A stretch of DNA of 64,000 nt from Adiantum capillus-veneris (GCA_014529385.2 CM043968.1:9546648-9610647), one strand, 5' to 3'. Shown: positions 49,381 to 62,588, counted from the first letter of the stretch. Notes: generated from the letters alone by a model not told the origin. Program-made: numbers and translations.

Positions 49381-49850
49381 GTGCTCTCTAAAATTATTGT
49401 TGATGGTCACAAAAGTGTTCACACCACATGCAAGTTGTAATCACATCTTATATAATGAATCACAATATAGTATTGTATGCACTTTATAGAAGTAGGTGGT
49501 CTCTAGAATTGTTGTCCGTGATCACAATCTCATCACACTACTTTCAACTTGTGATCACAACATGTTTATAATGGATATCATTACACTTAGTGCCTTGTGA
49601 AAAAGTAATTGCTCTCTAGAATGATTGTTCATGATCACAAATGTACTCACACTAATTTCAAGCCATGATCATAATGCCTTTATAGAAAATCACATTGCAC
49701 TTCTTGCCCGTTGCAAAAGTAGATACTCTGTGGAATCATCATACAAGATGATATTTTTTATCACATATCACTCACACCATGTTCACTTTTTTCATTTATA
49801 TGATCACAAGAAACATTCACACCCACTGCTTGTTTTTATCATATCACATT
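49381..49850 (+). repeat. Diverged tandem repeats (~115-bp) with TGATCACA
   Basis: The sequence CTCTCTAGAATnATTGTTnATGATCACAAA, then CTCACAC, TTCAAGnTGTGATCACAA and TTTATAATGnATCACAtT recurs about four times (starts near 49383, 49499, 49612 and 49726). Each unit has two copies of the palindrome TGATCA in opposite halves. Confidence 0.7.
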
Positions 49851-49895
49851 GCTTTTTATTATCAAGTTCTTGGAGCAAAAAAACTAGGTTATGAG

Positions 49896-50126
49896 TGTTG
49901 ATGAGTGTGCAAAGCGGAAGGGATGCAATAGCTGAGAGATTGGGGAGGGGGGGGGGGGGGGGGGGAGAGAGAGAGAGAGAGAGAGGTAGAGGTTTTGGTG
50001 AGCTTCTTCTCACACTATGTATGTGATCTCCTTATTGTTCTATATCATCAATAAGAAAGAATGAGATTAGGGTTAGTGAGCACTTAGTCTCTAATGGTAT
50101 TGGCTTAATGGCCTTTATCCCCAACA
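49896..50126 (-). repeat. 3' LTR of copia remnant
   Basis: The - strand starts TGTTGGGGATAAAGGCC right after a purine-rich AAGTGAGAAAT. It matches 51737-51940 over TTTTGGTGAGCTTCTTCTCACACTATG and the (GA)n next to it. It has a poly-G run (49947-49964) joined to (GA)n. Confidence 0.7.
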
Positions 50127-50135
50127 ATTTCTCAC

Positions 50136-51330
50136 TTAAAGGACAGTGTCTATAAGCAAAAAAAATAGGTCAGTAGAGTATGACTCAAGACAATATGCAA
50201 AATGCTCACGAGGTAAAGCCTTTGCGAGAATGTCATTAGGGTTGTCATGTGTGTGCACATTGACAAGCTGGATGCACTTGTCCTCAAGCATCTCCCAAAT
50301 GAAATGGTACTTGATTTCAATGTGCTTTGTCCTCAAATGAAACACAAGATTTTGTGCTAGTTGAATAGCACTTTGACTATCACAAATGCAATATTGGAAG
50401 CTCAGCATTAACGCTCACATCTCCCACTAAATGAGCAAGCCAAATAGCTTCTTTGCGAGCTTCAGAGATGACCACATATTTTTCCTCAGTGGTTGACTGA
50501 GCAACACAATCTTGCAAATGAGATCTCTATGATATTGCACCCCTAGAAAATGTGAAAACATATCCACTAGTGGACCTTCTATTGGTCCACATTCGTTGCA
50601 TAATCAACATCCATGTATCTTTTTACACATACCTCCTTGTCTCCAAAGCATAATCATATGTCCTTTGTACTGCTCAAATATCTCATCACTCCTTTCATTA
50701 CCTACCAATGCTTCTTACTAGGATTAGACATGTATCTGCTAATGATTCCTATTGCAAATGGAATCCTTGGACATGCGGTAATCATGGCATCCATCAAGCT
50801 ACAAATGGTAGATGCATAAGGAACCTTGGCCATTTCAACCTTTTCCTCCAAACCACTCCGTTAGGATAACAAATTTGGCTAAGTTTTACATATGGAGGTA
50901 ACCCGCTATTAAATATCTTCCCCTTCTCCATATTAAAACGCTGAAGTATCATGGGAATGTACTCAATCTAAGATAATTAAAGTATTTTCTTGCTCTTATC
51001 ACTGACAATCCTCATACCAAGAAAGTGATTGGCTTCTCCTAAATCCTTCATGTCAAAGTTCTTATGCAACATTCATTTCAATGCATCTATCTCGCTAGTA
51101 CTTTTTCCGATGATTAGCATTTTGTCTACATACAAGATCAATCTCAAATGACTACCATCTATAGTCTTTTTAGTGTAGAGGCAATGATCTTTGTCGCTCC
51201 TTTTGAAAACTTGAGACCCCATAGAAACATCAAACTTATGATACCATTGACAAGATCCTTCTTTCGTCCCATAGATAGAGAGCCTTTCTAAGTTTGCAAA
51301 CCATCTTCTCCTTGACTTTAATAACAACAC
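50136..51330 (-). pseudogene. Ty1/copia RT-RNase H remnant
   Basis: The - strand reads SQVFKRSDKDHCLYTKKTID, then LILYVDKMLIIGKSTSEIDA: the RT catalytic YVDD has become YVDK (51100-51125). After stops it continues DMKDLGEANHFLGM, QRFNMEKGK, RRSTSGYVFTFSRGA, QDCVAQSTTEEKYV (RNase H) and CDSQSAIQLAQNLVFHLRTK with DILAKALPREHF (50136-50408). Gag, protease and integrase are absent, only about 400 bases separating RT from the PBS. Confidence 0.88.
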
Positions 51331-51722
51331 TTTTTGTTGTTGTATATAAATGTCTTCATGAAAATCCCCATAAGAGAATGCCGTTTGACATCCATTTGAA
51401 CAAGTTCCATATCCTCAATGGCTACCACTGCAAGCACTAAGCAAAGAGTCGTCATCTTGAGAACTAGTGAAAAATTTTCATCAAAATTTGCAGTTGTCTA
51501 CCCATGACTTGCAGCAATCTATCAAACATATAGCAAAATCGATGCAAAATTTGGAAAAACTTTCAATTGAAAATTGTAGACCATGAGTTTCTAGCAAATA
51601 TGGTGGGAACCAAGTTGAATATTTTCTTTTTACTCAATCAAATCTTTGCTGCAAAAAAGAGCTGAAAATTTTGTAGCTTCACTACATTATTTTCCACAAC
51701 GTTCATGCAAAGTCTTCACTTC

Positions 51723-51734
51723 GGCTCTGATACT
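51723..51734 (-). other. Copia primer binding site, one base altered
   Basis: The - strand TAGTATCAGAGC, one base off TGGTATCAGAGC, adjoins the inner end of the 5' LTR at 51737. Confidence 0.75.
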
Positions 51735-51736
51735 AA

Positions 51737-51795
51737 TTATTGATGAGTGCGTAAAGCAGAAGGATGCAAGGTCTAAAAGATTAGGGACTTGACAG

Positions 51796-51834
<39 letters not shown>

Positions 51835-51940
51835 TTTGGTGGAGCTTCTTCTCACACTATGTGTGTGAGATCCTTATTGTTCTATATTATCAATAAGAAA
51901 CAATAATGTTAGGGTTAGTGAGTGGTTAGTTTGTGATGTT
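51737..51940 (-). repeat. 5' LTR of copia remnant (truncated)
   Basis: Similar to 49896-50126 including a (GA)n at 51798-51832; the outer end diverges near 51930-51945, so the 5' end of the LTR is lost or rearranged. Confidence 0.65.
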
Positions 51941-51945
51941 ATTGA

Positions 51946-52520
51946 TGGAAAACAAAGCTCCTTTTAGAGAGATCCTTGAAAGTATCCCCAATAAGAGAGA
52001 CAAGGTAGCTATAGATGCCATTGTTTTTTTCCATGCACTTTTGCTCATGTTTGTGTGGCATGCACTTAGTGAGGATTGTAAGGAGAAATTTTGAGTCTTC
52101 AAGACACACAAAGAAAACTCCTCAAATGTGCCTTTTATCATCATGAGTACTCTTTGTAAGAGTGATAATCCTTGTGGCAATGCACAAAAAAAACCTAGGT
52201 TTAGTGTAATCGCACCTTCATATTTTGAGAGTAAACACCTCTAAGGATATTTGTTGAAGGTGGAAAAAACTTATAGATTTTGGAGGTTGTTACTCTATTT
52301 CCTTTAAAATAATTTAAAATTTTCTCAAAAACATTATGAACTTTTCCACCTAAAGGCTTTTTAAGTTTTTGTAAGAAATAAAATTTTGAGCCCTACCTTA
52401 GACTGACAATACAATCTTGTAGAGAGGGATCTAATGGTGATCACGCCTCACATTGCTTTGCATGAAATGGTGATCATGGGGAACAATGTTGATCAAGCCA
52501 TACAAAGAGAGGCATACTTA

Positions 52521-52584
<64 letters not shown>

Positions 52585-53504
52585 CTAGAGCGATCAAACA
52601 CTAAGAGTGATGAAGCACCAAAACTTGCATTACTTCAAAATGACACAATGGAGATTGACTCCAATCTTTGATCCATGCATGAAATGCTTCAGGCAGTGGA
52701 TATTACAAGCACATAGGCATGATCACATTGGTGGACATGGAAAATAGCATCCTATCTAGCTCTCTTATTACACGCTACTTCCTCCTTTGTCCAACCAATG
52801 ATCCCTTTTTTCAATGTTGTAACATTTTTGTGCTTGAACCAAGTTCCTATTAGCTACAAACAAGAAAAAAAGTAAAATGTCAACACATAATGCGTAAAAG
52901 CACCACTATTTAAATATCATAAAATGCACCAAACATACTCAGACTTCAAAAAGTGTTCCAAATGCACCTTCAACAAGTTTCAAGATGTATTCCATCACAT
53001 AAAAACCACACTTTAAAGCATTGGGTGGAAATAGTACCTAAAGAAAAACCTTACTTAAAAAAATCACCAAATGGAGTAGTGATTATACTATCTTGTGCAT
53101 GAAATAAGTTCCATATTGTAGGGTGCTCTATTGCTTCTAGCGTTGATCATGGAATCTCCATGAATGCCCTCAATGTGTCATCCTGAGAATGTGTAGACAT
53201 CAAGTAGTGAGCTCTGCACAATTAAGAGACATGGAATCATATCGAACCTATTTTGAAGTGATCAAGATACAAGGATCAATGGAATGTGTTATTGCTACGA
53301 GTCACATACCTAAAAACAAGTGCCACATATGACCAAGGGCTTGAATCCTCAAGTGAATCAAAGTATGTGAGGCTAGGACTTTCAGTCGAGAAGTGTTTAG
53401 AACTTTTGATAACCTTATTACATCAACTTGATCTTGGATAGTGTAGCTCTAAACAAACCCCCTATAGAGTGAGTGCATCCCAACAGGAAGAGATTATGAT
53501 GTAG
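51946..53504. other. No recognisable gene; (GA)n at 52523-52579
   Basis: About 28 GA units at 52523-52579. The remainder has only short unsupported frames. Confidence 0.6.
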
Positions 53505-54190
53505 GTGAATGCATTGTTGCAGAAGGGACACATGCAACCTAGTTCTTCCCTTTTCAATTTTCATGTGTTGCTTGTGCACAAGAAAAATGGATTTTGGAGA
53601 ATGTGTATTGACTATAGGGTGTTGAACAAAATCATAGTAAAGAACAAGTTTCCAATTCCTTGCCTCGATGATGTTCACAATAATTTGCAAGGGCCGTCGA
53701 TGTTCAACGGTATAGACTTGAAGAGTGGCTATCATCAAATTTGTATGAATCTAGCACATGTGACTAAGACAAGTTTCTGGACAACCCCCATCTTATATGA
53801 GTCTTTGGTCATGCCTTTTGGTTTGACGAATGCTCATGTGACATTCAATTGCATGATGGGCAGGATTTTTTGGTCTCTTTGTCACTATGGTGGAACTTTC
53901 TTTCATGACATGATTGTCTTTTCAAAGATTGAGATAGAGCATAGGGACCATTTATGATTAGTTTTGGAGACTCTGTGACGTGAAAGATTAGTCGCAAACG
54001 AGAAGAAAAGCGAGTTCTTTATGGAGGAGATCCATTCTCTTGGGACTGGTCAAAACCAGTCAATCTTCATGAGGTTCACCGTTTTCTTGGGTTATGTTCA
54101 TTTGTTTCTTTACAAAGATAGCGGATCCTTTGCATGATTTGACATGCAATGGTGTGGTGTATCATTTTTGTTTGAAGTTCAGCTTACATG
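53505..54190 (+). pseudogene. Orphan Ty3/gypsy RT fragment
   Basis: A 150-codon frame (53505-53957) carries MQPSSSLFNFHVLLVHKKNG, MCIDYRVLNKI, DLKSGYHQI and VMPFGLTNAHVTF. The catalytic box reads FHDM instead of YxDD (second Asp lost). Beyond the stop, NEKKSEFFMEEIHSLG, VHRFLGLCSF-type sequence and ADPLHDLTCNGVVYHF continue RT into the RNase H connection, with frameshifts. No LTR, protease or integrase nearby. Confidence 0.85.
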
Positions 54191-54444
54191 TCAATTTGGA
54201 GCAAAAGTGTGCAGCTTTGCAAAGCAAGCAAGACAATGGGTCTATTCTGATAAGCATGCTACGATTGCAAGGGAGGAAAGCCATTGACCTTTGGATGGAT
54301 GGTGCGATTTACCCCCTTGATCCTCAGACAGGTGCATCCCCACCATTTCGCAACATCACACAGCTCCTACGCTTTTTGGGTGATGATTACCACGAATGTT
54401 AAGGCTATTGCTAGAGGCTTTACACTTAGTACTTGTAAGAGCTC

Positions 54445-54732
54445 TTGATACGTAATCAAATTCAAACAAAACTAGACATGCTGCAAGTCGCAAGCTTAGC
54501 TAAAAAGGAACAATTTAGGGCATCAACCTTGACAATAAAGGAGCAATTCATGGTGCAAATAGCAAAATCAAGGAAGCAACTTGCAGAGCAAAAGGTGAAG
54601 CTTGACAATGATAAAGAAATCATAGATCGGGTCGTAGAAAATTACATGCATCTTTGGCATTCAACTCAAAATCTCAGATGGCACGTCGACCACTTTACTC
54701 ATCTCCTATGGGATTCAAAAAGAGAGGGCTAA
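54445..54732 (+). CDS. Unrecognised coiled-coil frame
   Basis: A 95-codon frame of helical, Lys/Gln-rich sequence (AKSRKQLAEQKVKLDNDKEI). No family recognised; probably part of a decayed gene or element next to the RT fragment. Confidence 0.25.
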   Translation: MIRNQIQTKLDMLQVASLAKKEQFRASTLTIKEQFMVQIAKSRKQLAEQKVKLDNDKEIIDRVVENYMHLWHSTQNLRWHVDHFTHLLWDSKREG

Positions 54733-57700
54733 AGCACAGGGCTATGGGGCTCCTTGCTAAACTTGGAGGCACTCATAAGAGACATGTGCGCCAAACAAGC
54801 TAATTGCAAGTTGTAAAAGTGTAATTTCTTAGTAGAATTTAGTAATTGACTCCTTTTCTGTTTTCTTTTTGCAAAGAATGTGCGAAAGCAATTCTAGGTT
54901 GCAACAGTATTGAGGAGTTGGTGCCACAATTCCTTTTTTGTAAGAGAAACTCTTACATAACACCTACATTGATCCAGATAACCACTCTCTATTCATTATG
55001 TTGCGAAAAGGGAGACTACACTTCACATACATGAGCTACACCAGCCTTTTTGGAGGTGTGAGGTGGATTTGTCTTGTTTTGGCTATTTAAGTATTATTAA
55101 ACATTGAAAGTTATAAAGCTACTTTATAAAAGAGGTTATAAAGTTATTTTAAGTATCATTACATAACGAAGGTTATAAAGCTAATTTATGGTATAGTGAT
55201 AATAGTGGCCAATTTGACTAGTTTTACCTTAAAGAGGTCCTTTTCTTGCATACTTTGGAGACCATAGCAAACGATGGAATTTATGCTTCAAACTTTAGCT
55301 ATGAATGTTCCTTCATGTATATAACATGTCTGTAACTATCCCAATTTTTCATAATAGGTCTCCCCTTAAAAGCTCCACTATACTCAACTAATATTTGTAA
55401 GTGCATAATTGTTGAGAACAACTTATCACCATTTTGCATTGCTTTCTTGGTAAGCATATGGTCGTGATTGTCAGTGCCTCACAAAATCATGGCATAGCCC
55501 TGCTATATGGACAATAATCCTACCATGAAACATCAGACATGCATTATACCATCCTCTACTTGTAGCATGTCAAATATGACCTCTTGGTAATATACGCACA
55601 AAAATATTAGCATACCAATAAGGATCATAATCACTTTGTTTAGTCAAACTTTGGGGTTTTTCATTGGAATAAAATTATTCCTTTTGATTTACAACTCCAT
55701 GTTTGAGTTGTGGCTTTGAGTATGCGACTCTATGTGTAGTCAACTCCTAATTAACATGGTCCCTTGTTTTGCATCACATAATAGATTATGTTATGCATAG
55801 GCTTTAACTCTACTATATATATCAGTTCTCCCAAGCTATGTTTTTAGTTTCAATAAATTGCTTCTTGCATTTCTAAGTCAAAGATTGTTAGTTTTATCCC
55901 CTATGTACCCTAGGCTTTGATACCAACTAAGCAATCCCTCCCTAGGGGGTCTAGGAGAGAAGAGAAAAAGGGTAATGGTATTTCCATCCTACCTTGATCT
56001 AGCTGGCTAGAATATGCAGGGGATGCTCTCAAGAGAGGAATATTGCGCCCATTTGGATAGGTCTAGGATGATCCAAATTGGACAAAAATATTAGGAGCGA
56101 GACTTGTGCCAATTGCCAATACAGAGTGCATGCTTCTGTTGGCATCACTTCACATAGCATAGCACCCAACCTCATTCAAAGGCCTAATTAATGCCATGCT
56201 ATAGCTATCAAAGATTGAGCCTTAGAGTTTAGGAAGGTGCTCTATGATTCATAGTGCTAGAATTACTTAGAGCGATGAGTTTTCAGGAAGTTTATCATTT
56301 GACATGGATGCAACATTTTTTTGCGACAATTTTTTTTACTTTACTAGTGTTTTGGAATGATGAGCACGCGAGGATGTGGCTTTTACATAAAAAGCTATAG
56401 CCAATCTTGTGCATATTTGCATCTCATGTTCATATAGCTTCCTTGGTTTTGTACAGAATACAAGAGTATGCTATCTATTTCAAGAATCATGATCAAGTGA
56501 TCAACAGAAAGGTTCTCTACAAGGGTCACGTTATTGTCATGGAAAATTTGTTGGCTTCATGAAATGAGAGTCCCTCTTCTATTTGCTTCTTGCTTTAAAT
56601 TTTTCCTAGGTTTTCAAGAAAATAAACTTTGTTATCTTTTGAAACAAATTTCTTTTAAGGCCAGAGCATTGCTATAGCAATCTACTAATATCATACTTTT
56701 AGTATATTGAAGGATGAAAATTTTGTTCGGCCACTTCTTTTTCATCTGAAACAAAAGCAAGCATTCAAAAAACATGTTGGGTGTTGCCAACTTGATCTAC
56801 TACTTGGAGAAATTGAGTATGGTGTTTTTGTGGATCTTTAATTTTTGCTTAAATCTGGTCTTTATTGTAGTTGTATGCCATTCATGCCTAACTTTTTGGT
56901 GCAATAATGACTTATGAGAGCTTTTAAGTCACATGCACGTAAGTAATAGCTTCAGGGATTCAATTTCTTCCATTGCTTGTCTACTCTCCATTACAATGAA
57001 TGTGCCAAAATTTTAACAAGGATTTTGCTATGATAAAAATTTCATATGGTTAAAAATATCAACTTTAACAATAGGTATAAAAGGTGCTAAAATGTAGGAT
57101 TCCTTGCCTCATCTTCACGAAAAGAAGAGGCCTCCTTTAGAAAAAGCACTTGGGTGACATAAAAGATTTGTACAATTCTAATATAAATATTATTGGAAAG
57201 AGAGAACTCTTTTCTCATTCCATGTGTAGCCTCTCTATGATGTGTTTAGTGTCCATGAGGTGTGAACCCTTTATTACATGAGTCTCCACCAACTTACCCA
57301 TTTTAGCCACTTGGATGGATGTGGATTTTGGACCCTCTACAGTTCATAAATAACCACACCATATACCCTGAGTGCCTAGGTGTTGAAAGTAATTTTGGCA
57401 CCCAAGCTAAATTTCTCAACCACCCACAAAGTGATTCTTTCCCAACTAAAACCCATTGTTTTTTGTAGCACATACCCATTAGAAGCTGCAAAATACATCA
57501 AAAATCTCATCCAAGCATTCTGTAACAACGGTTTTGAACGTGCAAAGTTATGGCGATTGGTCAGAGGGCACTTGCAGAACTACACAGCATCCTCATACAC
57601 ATGCTTAATCAGCGATATCTTGGAGCACCTTAAAATTGGACGGCACAAGGGGATTATACCTCCTATTGTGGGTGGAGGTGGGCCTCTCCCCGTGATGTCA

Positions 57701-58460
57701 ACAAGCATACAAACAAGTCTTGGTGGAAAACCCCCCTTAAAACACACACCCCTCTCAAAACATACCTCAAACAACAAAAATGGCCTTGGAAGGAAACACC
57801 TGCTACAAAAAATGTGGGTGAAAAAAAAAGGGGAAGAGTGGTAGCCTCATTCAAAGAGGAATCTATAACTAACCACCCCCACTCCCCTCACCTAAAATAC
57901 AATTAAAAAAGACCTCCCACTCTCCCCCCCCCCCCCGCCCCCCCCTCCCCCTTCCCCTTTTTCTTGCACGGTTGAGTTTATTTGGAGGGAACCAAGAACT
58001 TGGAGAAACCTATATAAGGGCAAGACTCCCAAAAGATCTTTGCAAGAGGATTTCATACTATCTTACCAAGTGTTGTACTCCTTGCAACTATCCAAGCCTA
58101 CACTGTGGACCCTCTCAACCAGGTGTTGTCTCATGCATGATTTATTAGGGTGACATCAATAACACGTATGAGTTTCTTACGACACCTACTTTCCACCTTA
58201 TGAACCAACTTTTTCTTGTTTCTTCTTTGGGTGATGGTGGTAGGTAACATGACTCTCCTCTCTCTAATGCATGTGCATGATGGACACCCATCACCAGTGA
58301 CATCAAAACTATTGTAAAACTTCTCCAAGTTGCTCTAAAATAGGCTCACTTTGCCTGTGGATGTAGATTTTTAAAATTAAATGTTTGCTTCTTTGGACAT
58401 ACAATGTAATTCTTTCATCTCTCCTCCCCTAAAATCCCAAGAAATTTTGAATTGTTTTAT

Positions 58461-58466
<6 letters not shown>
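54733..58466. other. No recognisable gene
   Basis: The longest frame (57380-57844, 154 codons) has no motif I know and overlaps low-complexity sequence. A C-rich tract lies at 57926-57960. GGCTTTGATACCA at 55914-55926 resembles the complement of an initiator-Met PBS, but no LTR could be shown beside it. Confidence 0.45.

Positions 58467-58541
<75 letters not shown>
58467..58541. repeat. (CT)n-(CA)n compound microsatellite
   Basis: About 22 CT units joined to about 15 CA units. Confidence 0.95.
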
Positions 58542-58544
<3 letters not shown>

Positions 58545-59698
58545 GTTGTTAAGGGTCTTGGAAAGGCATGCATTTCATAAACAAGAGACATTTCAAACCT
58601 TGCAAAGTCGCAACAGCTCAAATTTGAATATAGATTGTAGCAAAAGATCTTGATTTTCAAGATGAGCTACACACTTGATTTGGCTATTGAATTTCAATCT
58701 AGAGATATTCTCTTATTACTTTGACACGGTTTGGGAAGAACCATCCATAGTTCTCCATAAGCCCCATGAGTCCCTCCTTGGATGGCAAATCAACCCTTCT
58801 TTAGTGAAAACCCTAGCCTCATTACCTCGCCAATAAAAGGGCCACTTCTCTACTCACTTTTTTGTGTGAGAGCAGTGTACCAAGTTGTCAGCCGGCTACC
58901 AAGCCTCACCATATTAATAGGTAGCAAGACAAGAACCATAGACACAAGTATGTTAATCCATGGGGCATAGCGGACCTAACTAGTGCATGGAGGTTACAAG
59001 AGGTGACTATCCTCTAGGAAAATCCCAATCTACTTTGCCAATCCAAAGTGAAAACTTCAAGTGTGCATCAAACACCAAAAGCTAATCTGCTTTCCTACAA
59101 GCTCCAAGTGATGATTTGAGATAGTTACAACACTCTAAATGCATTCAAACTTACCACACAAATAGACCATGCCATATCAGGTGTACCTAGGATTTCATAT
59201 CCTCATTTGATCACTTTGGAAAAATTGTACCGATATGAATAGGAGAAGCAATGGTTAAGACACAATTGGCAGAAGCAATTGTACTCTCACTTTCATTATC
59301 CAAAACTTAGGTTTTTTTTTTTAATGTTTTTATACCCTAGCCAAGGTTTAAAATGAAGTCCTTGACTCAAACTTTGGGTGACATAGGTCTGAGGATATGA
59401 TCGAAAGTTGAATTACAAATTGGAAACTCTTGGCTCCATTTACCTATCATACATTTCCAAATGAATGAATTCAATTACAAAATTTTGGACTTAGATGGTG
59501 TCGGGGATTTGTGTTCGAAAGGTGAGCCGAGAAGGCGCGGGGCCTTTGGCTGTGAGAGGTGTGTGGAAGAGAGTTGCAGCAAACACAATTAATGTAGACA
59601 AAGCTTAAAACTGACAACTTGAACATGATTTTGAAGCTTGATTGCCCAAAGCGGCCAATTAACAGTACCGCTGCTTAAATTATTTAAACTCCTTACAT
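58542..59698. other. No recognisable feature
   Basis: Short unsupported frames only. Confidence 0.5.
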
Positions 59699-59845
59699 GA
59701 TTAGAGTGGCTTATGGTGGCTTTGATTAGATTGGCTATGGAAGCTTGGATTAGAGTGGGATATGGTGACTTTGATTAGATTGGCTATGGAAGCTTGGATT
59801 AGAGTGGGCTATGGTGGCTTTTCTTAGGATTAGAGTGCTCAAAGC
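59699..59845 (+). repeat. 49-bp tandem repeat, three copies
   Basis: GATTAGAGTGG starts at 59699, 59748 and 59797; each unit continues with TATGGTG(G/A)CTTTGATTAG and, in the first two, GGCTATGGAAGCTTG. Confidence 0.88.
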
Positions 59846-60851
59846 TTATGGCTTCCTCCCCGCTAATACAGCAGAGTACGAAAACTTGAATATCTCCTAG
59901 TAGGTGCAGAATTAGCCCTTGTACGTGAGACGCAAAAATGCTCAAAAGCCCTTTTCTTCATCTTCGGCAGCCCGTTTTTACCAGAAACCTGTTTTTCAAA
60001 ATTTTTACAGACTATGACTTTTTTGGCCTCCCTCATGCAGAGATGTGAAGTCTCTCACACACTTTCCTTTTGACCACTGACCACATGTCTTCCTCTACCC
60101 AAGTTACCTTATATGTCCTAAGAGCCTTTTCACATGTAAAACCTTTTCTTCAAGCATAAAATCTCTACGCTTAGGCCTTCATAACCACATAAAGCATACA
60201 CTTTTTAGATCTCCTTGCTTGTTCTCCAGCCCTGGTCACTGCTCAATAAACGTGTGAGCTTCAAATAGACCTTTTCTGCTTCTCTTTACTCTTTTTCCCA
60301 TCATGAAAGCAGAGCGGCACGACAATGGGAATTTTATTCAATAATCTGAGTGAAGTTACAAAGGGTTGGTTTGGAATGATAGAAGATGATGTTATTGTTA
60401 GCTTGGTTGATAACATTCCTCACCCCTAGCTTATGTCATTCATGACATAGCAACCAATTGGCAAGGTAGTGCGCGGATTTACACATTGTGTGCTTGTTAT
60501 GTAGCTCTTCCAAACCTCGTTGATACTTCATGCTAAGTTTCTTCTCTATCACTATGATAAAATGCATGGTTATTTTTTTCTATTGTTCCATGGTAGAATA
60601 TCCAACAAACCTTGCTCTGATGTTGGCTATCAATGGGCCAAAGATCTTCAGTCTTTGAGTGAAAAAACCCATGTAGAAGCAAGGATATCGGTCAAGTTTG
60701 AAGTCATACAAATCTCATCTTTTGGATATTAGCAAAGATCTTTGTTGACCTCTAGGAATGATAGTCAGGCCATATCTATTTGCTCTGCTCTGTGGAATCT
60801 CTCTAAGCAGGTCCACATCATCCAACCAATCTTGACGAACATAACGCATGT
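59846..60851. other. No recognisable gene
   Basis: GC-richer patches and short frames; no supported element. A possible LTR spanning 59499-60415 was considered and not accepted. Confidence 0.4.
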
Positions 60852-62305
60852 TGTCATAAAATCTAATAACTAACCAACCCCAAATGATTTTCTCATATTA
60901 AATTGATAATTTAATGTGGGAGAATAAACGGGAACAAGGGTTAGAACATAGACATGTGCTTATGGATCTGCCTCAACATGGGGCCAAGGTTAAAAAGGGT
61001 CCAAATGAGAGATGGTCTGTTAAAGATCAATGCTACCTAATGGAGCTTAAAGAGTGTAGGGTTAGCTTCATTAAAGACCTCCAAAAGTTAGTGTTCAAAA
61101 GTCCTTTGACCTTAGGCAAGCCATAGTTGAGCTTGAGGTGGGAATCCTACCCAAGCATGAGGTGCTTGTTGGCTTGCTAAGTGTTAGTGAGAACCTTACC
61201 CAAAAGGTTGAGGTGTTTCTCACATGCTTAAATGACTAAGGTTCTTGAAGTATTCAATTCAAAGATAACTCTCAAGAGGCATTATCGTTTCCATGCTTGA
61301 TTAAGTCCTTGAAGTATCCAATTTAACCAAATGACTTAATAAACATAAAAGACACATGTTCAAATGATCCTCCACATATGGCCCACATGATGTGTTTGAA
61401 TGCTATTGGATAGGTTTTAAGGGGGTCCAATGAGAATTTAGATACACAAAAATAAATAAATAATTTCTTTCTCTCAAAGAGGAAAAAGAGGACACATGTC
61501 CAAATGAAATAATAAAATAATACGAGAGAGAGAGAGAGAGAGAGAGGTGGACCAAGCATGAGAGGGGGGTATACTCTCCCACACACACACACATTCTCTC
61601 ATTGTGTGGATTGCAAAGTTCAAAATCTCCATCTCCTTCTCCAAGCTTGTTAAGAAGTAGAGAGCCTACACCAACACTCTTGGCTATGGAATGCAAATCC
61701 AATCAAGAGCCGTGCTTCAATGCTTAAGCTTGCCATCTTCTTCATCTTCATTACTATGCTATTATGCTATGCTAAGCAAGAAGAGTGATGATAAGTGAGA
61801 AACTATTTCTTTCTCTATGGATGATTCTTCTTCCTCTTCCCTACCCTCATTCCCCGCTAGCTCTCTCCACCTTCGAAGATGTTTGAGGCCTTAGGACTGA
61901 GGCTTTGGATACTTAATGCTTTTTGCAAAGTTTATGTTAAGCTCAAGTTTATGTTAAGCTCTGATGCATGAAGCTTTCCATCTTCATAGCATCACCAAGG
62001 TCACAAGGAACACAAATATTGTATTGTAACAAGTCTCTCTTGATGGGAGAATCTATAATACAAACACCTTTTGAAGGGGGGACCGGCTCCAAGTAAATCC
62101 GGTCCTCAACTATTAGTGTCATGTTCTCTAATACTCTCTCTCTCTTGCAAAAGTATTGTTCATGCCAAGTTAATTAAGTACTATGTTCATGTTGCTACCA
62201 TCGATTAAGTTCACCTTCTATGTTCTCAAAGTAATCTCACAAAAATGCTCACTCTAATTCTCTTAATTCTGCTATTCTCAAAGTTCATAGGCCATTTCCA
62301 TTACA
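60852..62305 (+). mobile_element. 5' LTR of a second chromovirus copy
   Basis: Begins TGTCATAAAATCTAATAAC and then matches the - strand LTR start of the 33913-42705 element (AAATGATTTTCTCATnTTAAATTGAT). It ends CCATTACA followed by TTGGTATCAGAGC. Its length, 1454 bases, agrees with the 1446 bases of the intact partner family LTR. A short (GA)n lies at 61524-61545. Target site on the left cannot be tested because the 3' end is outside the window or lost. Confidence 0.85.
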
Positions 62306-62306
62306 T

Positions 62307-62318
62307 TGGTATCAGAGC
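62307..62318 (+). other. Primer binding site of the second chromovirus
   Basis: Perfect TGGTATCAGAGC one base after the LTR end. Confidence 0.92.
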
Positions 62319-62588
62319 ATTTGGTTTCTCTTTTCTTGCTTAAGAAGAGAGGTCCTCAAGTAGCCTATTAATGGTGGATTTTGTTAATTATATTAGGGTA
62401 AGTGGGATTGGGATCTATTATCGATTTTGTTGTGCCCATTATGTGGGGTATGGTACACACCTCGGGAGCTTTGGTCTTAATAATGGGGTCTTTTTAGACT
62501 TGCCTACGGCTTTACCATTTTTGAGCCATAAGAAGTCCAAAAGGAGCTATCCCTCAGCAATTTTTCTATTTAGACCCACCCCACTACT
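62319..62588 (+). other. Chromovirus 5' untranslated leader, cut off
   Basis: Matches in order the region next to the PBS of the - strand copy (GGTTTCTCTTTTCTTG, AGGTCCTCAAG, GGTCTTAATA, GGCTT-ACCATT, TTGAGC). It stops at 62588 where a copia LTR begins, before gag is reached. Confidence 0.8.

Noticed and set aside
55914-55926. GGCTTTGATACCA, complement of a Met-tRNA primer site
   Set aside because: No TG...CA terminus beside it and no paired LTR or pol nearby; may be a decayed relic or chance.
57380-57844. 154-codon open frame
   Set aside because: Length is unusual but there is no recognisable domain, and the - strand has competing frames over the same bases; not enough to call a gene.
59499-60415. 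TGTCGGGG ... GATAACA segment as a solo LTR
   Set aside because: Flanking 5-mers (GATGG and TTCCT) do not match and no PBS or PPT was seen.
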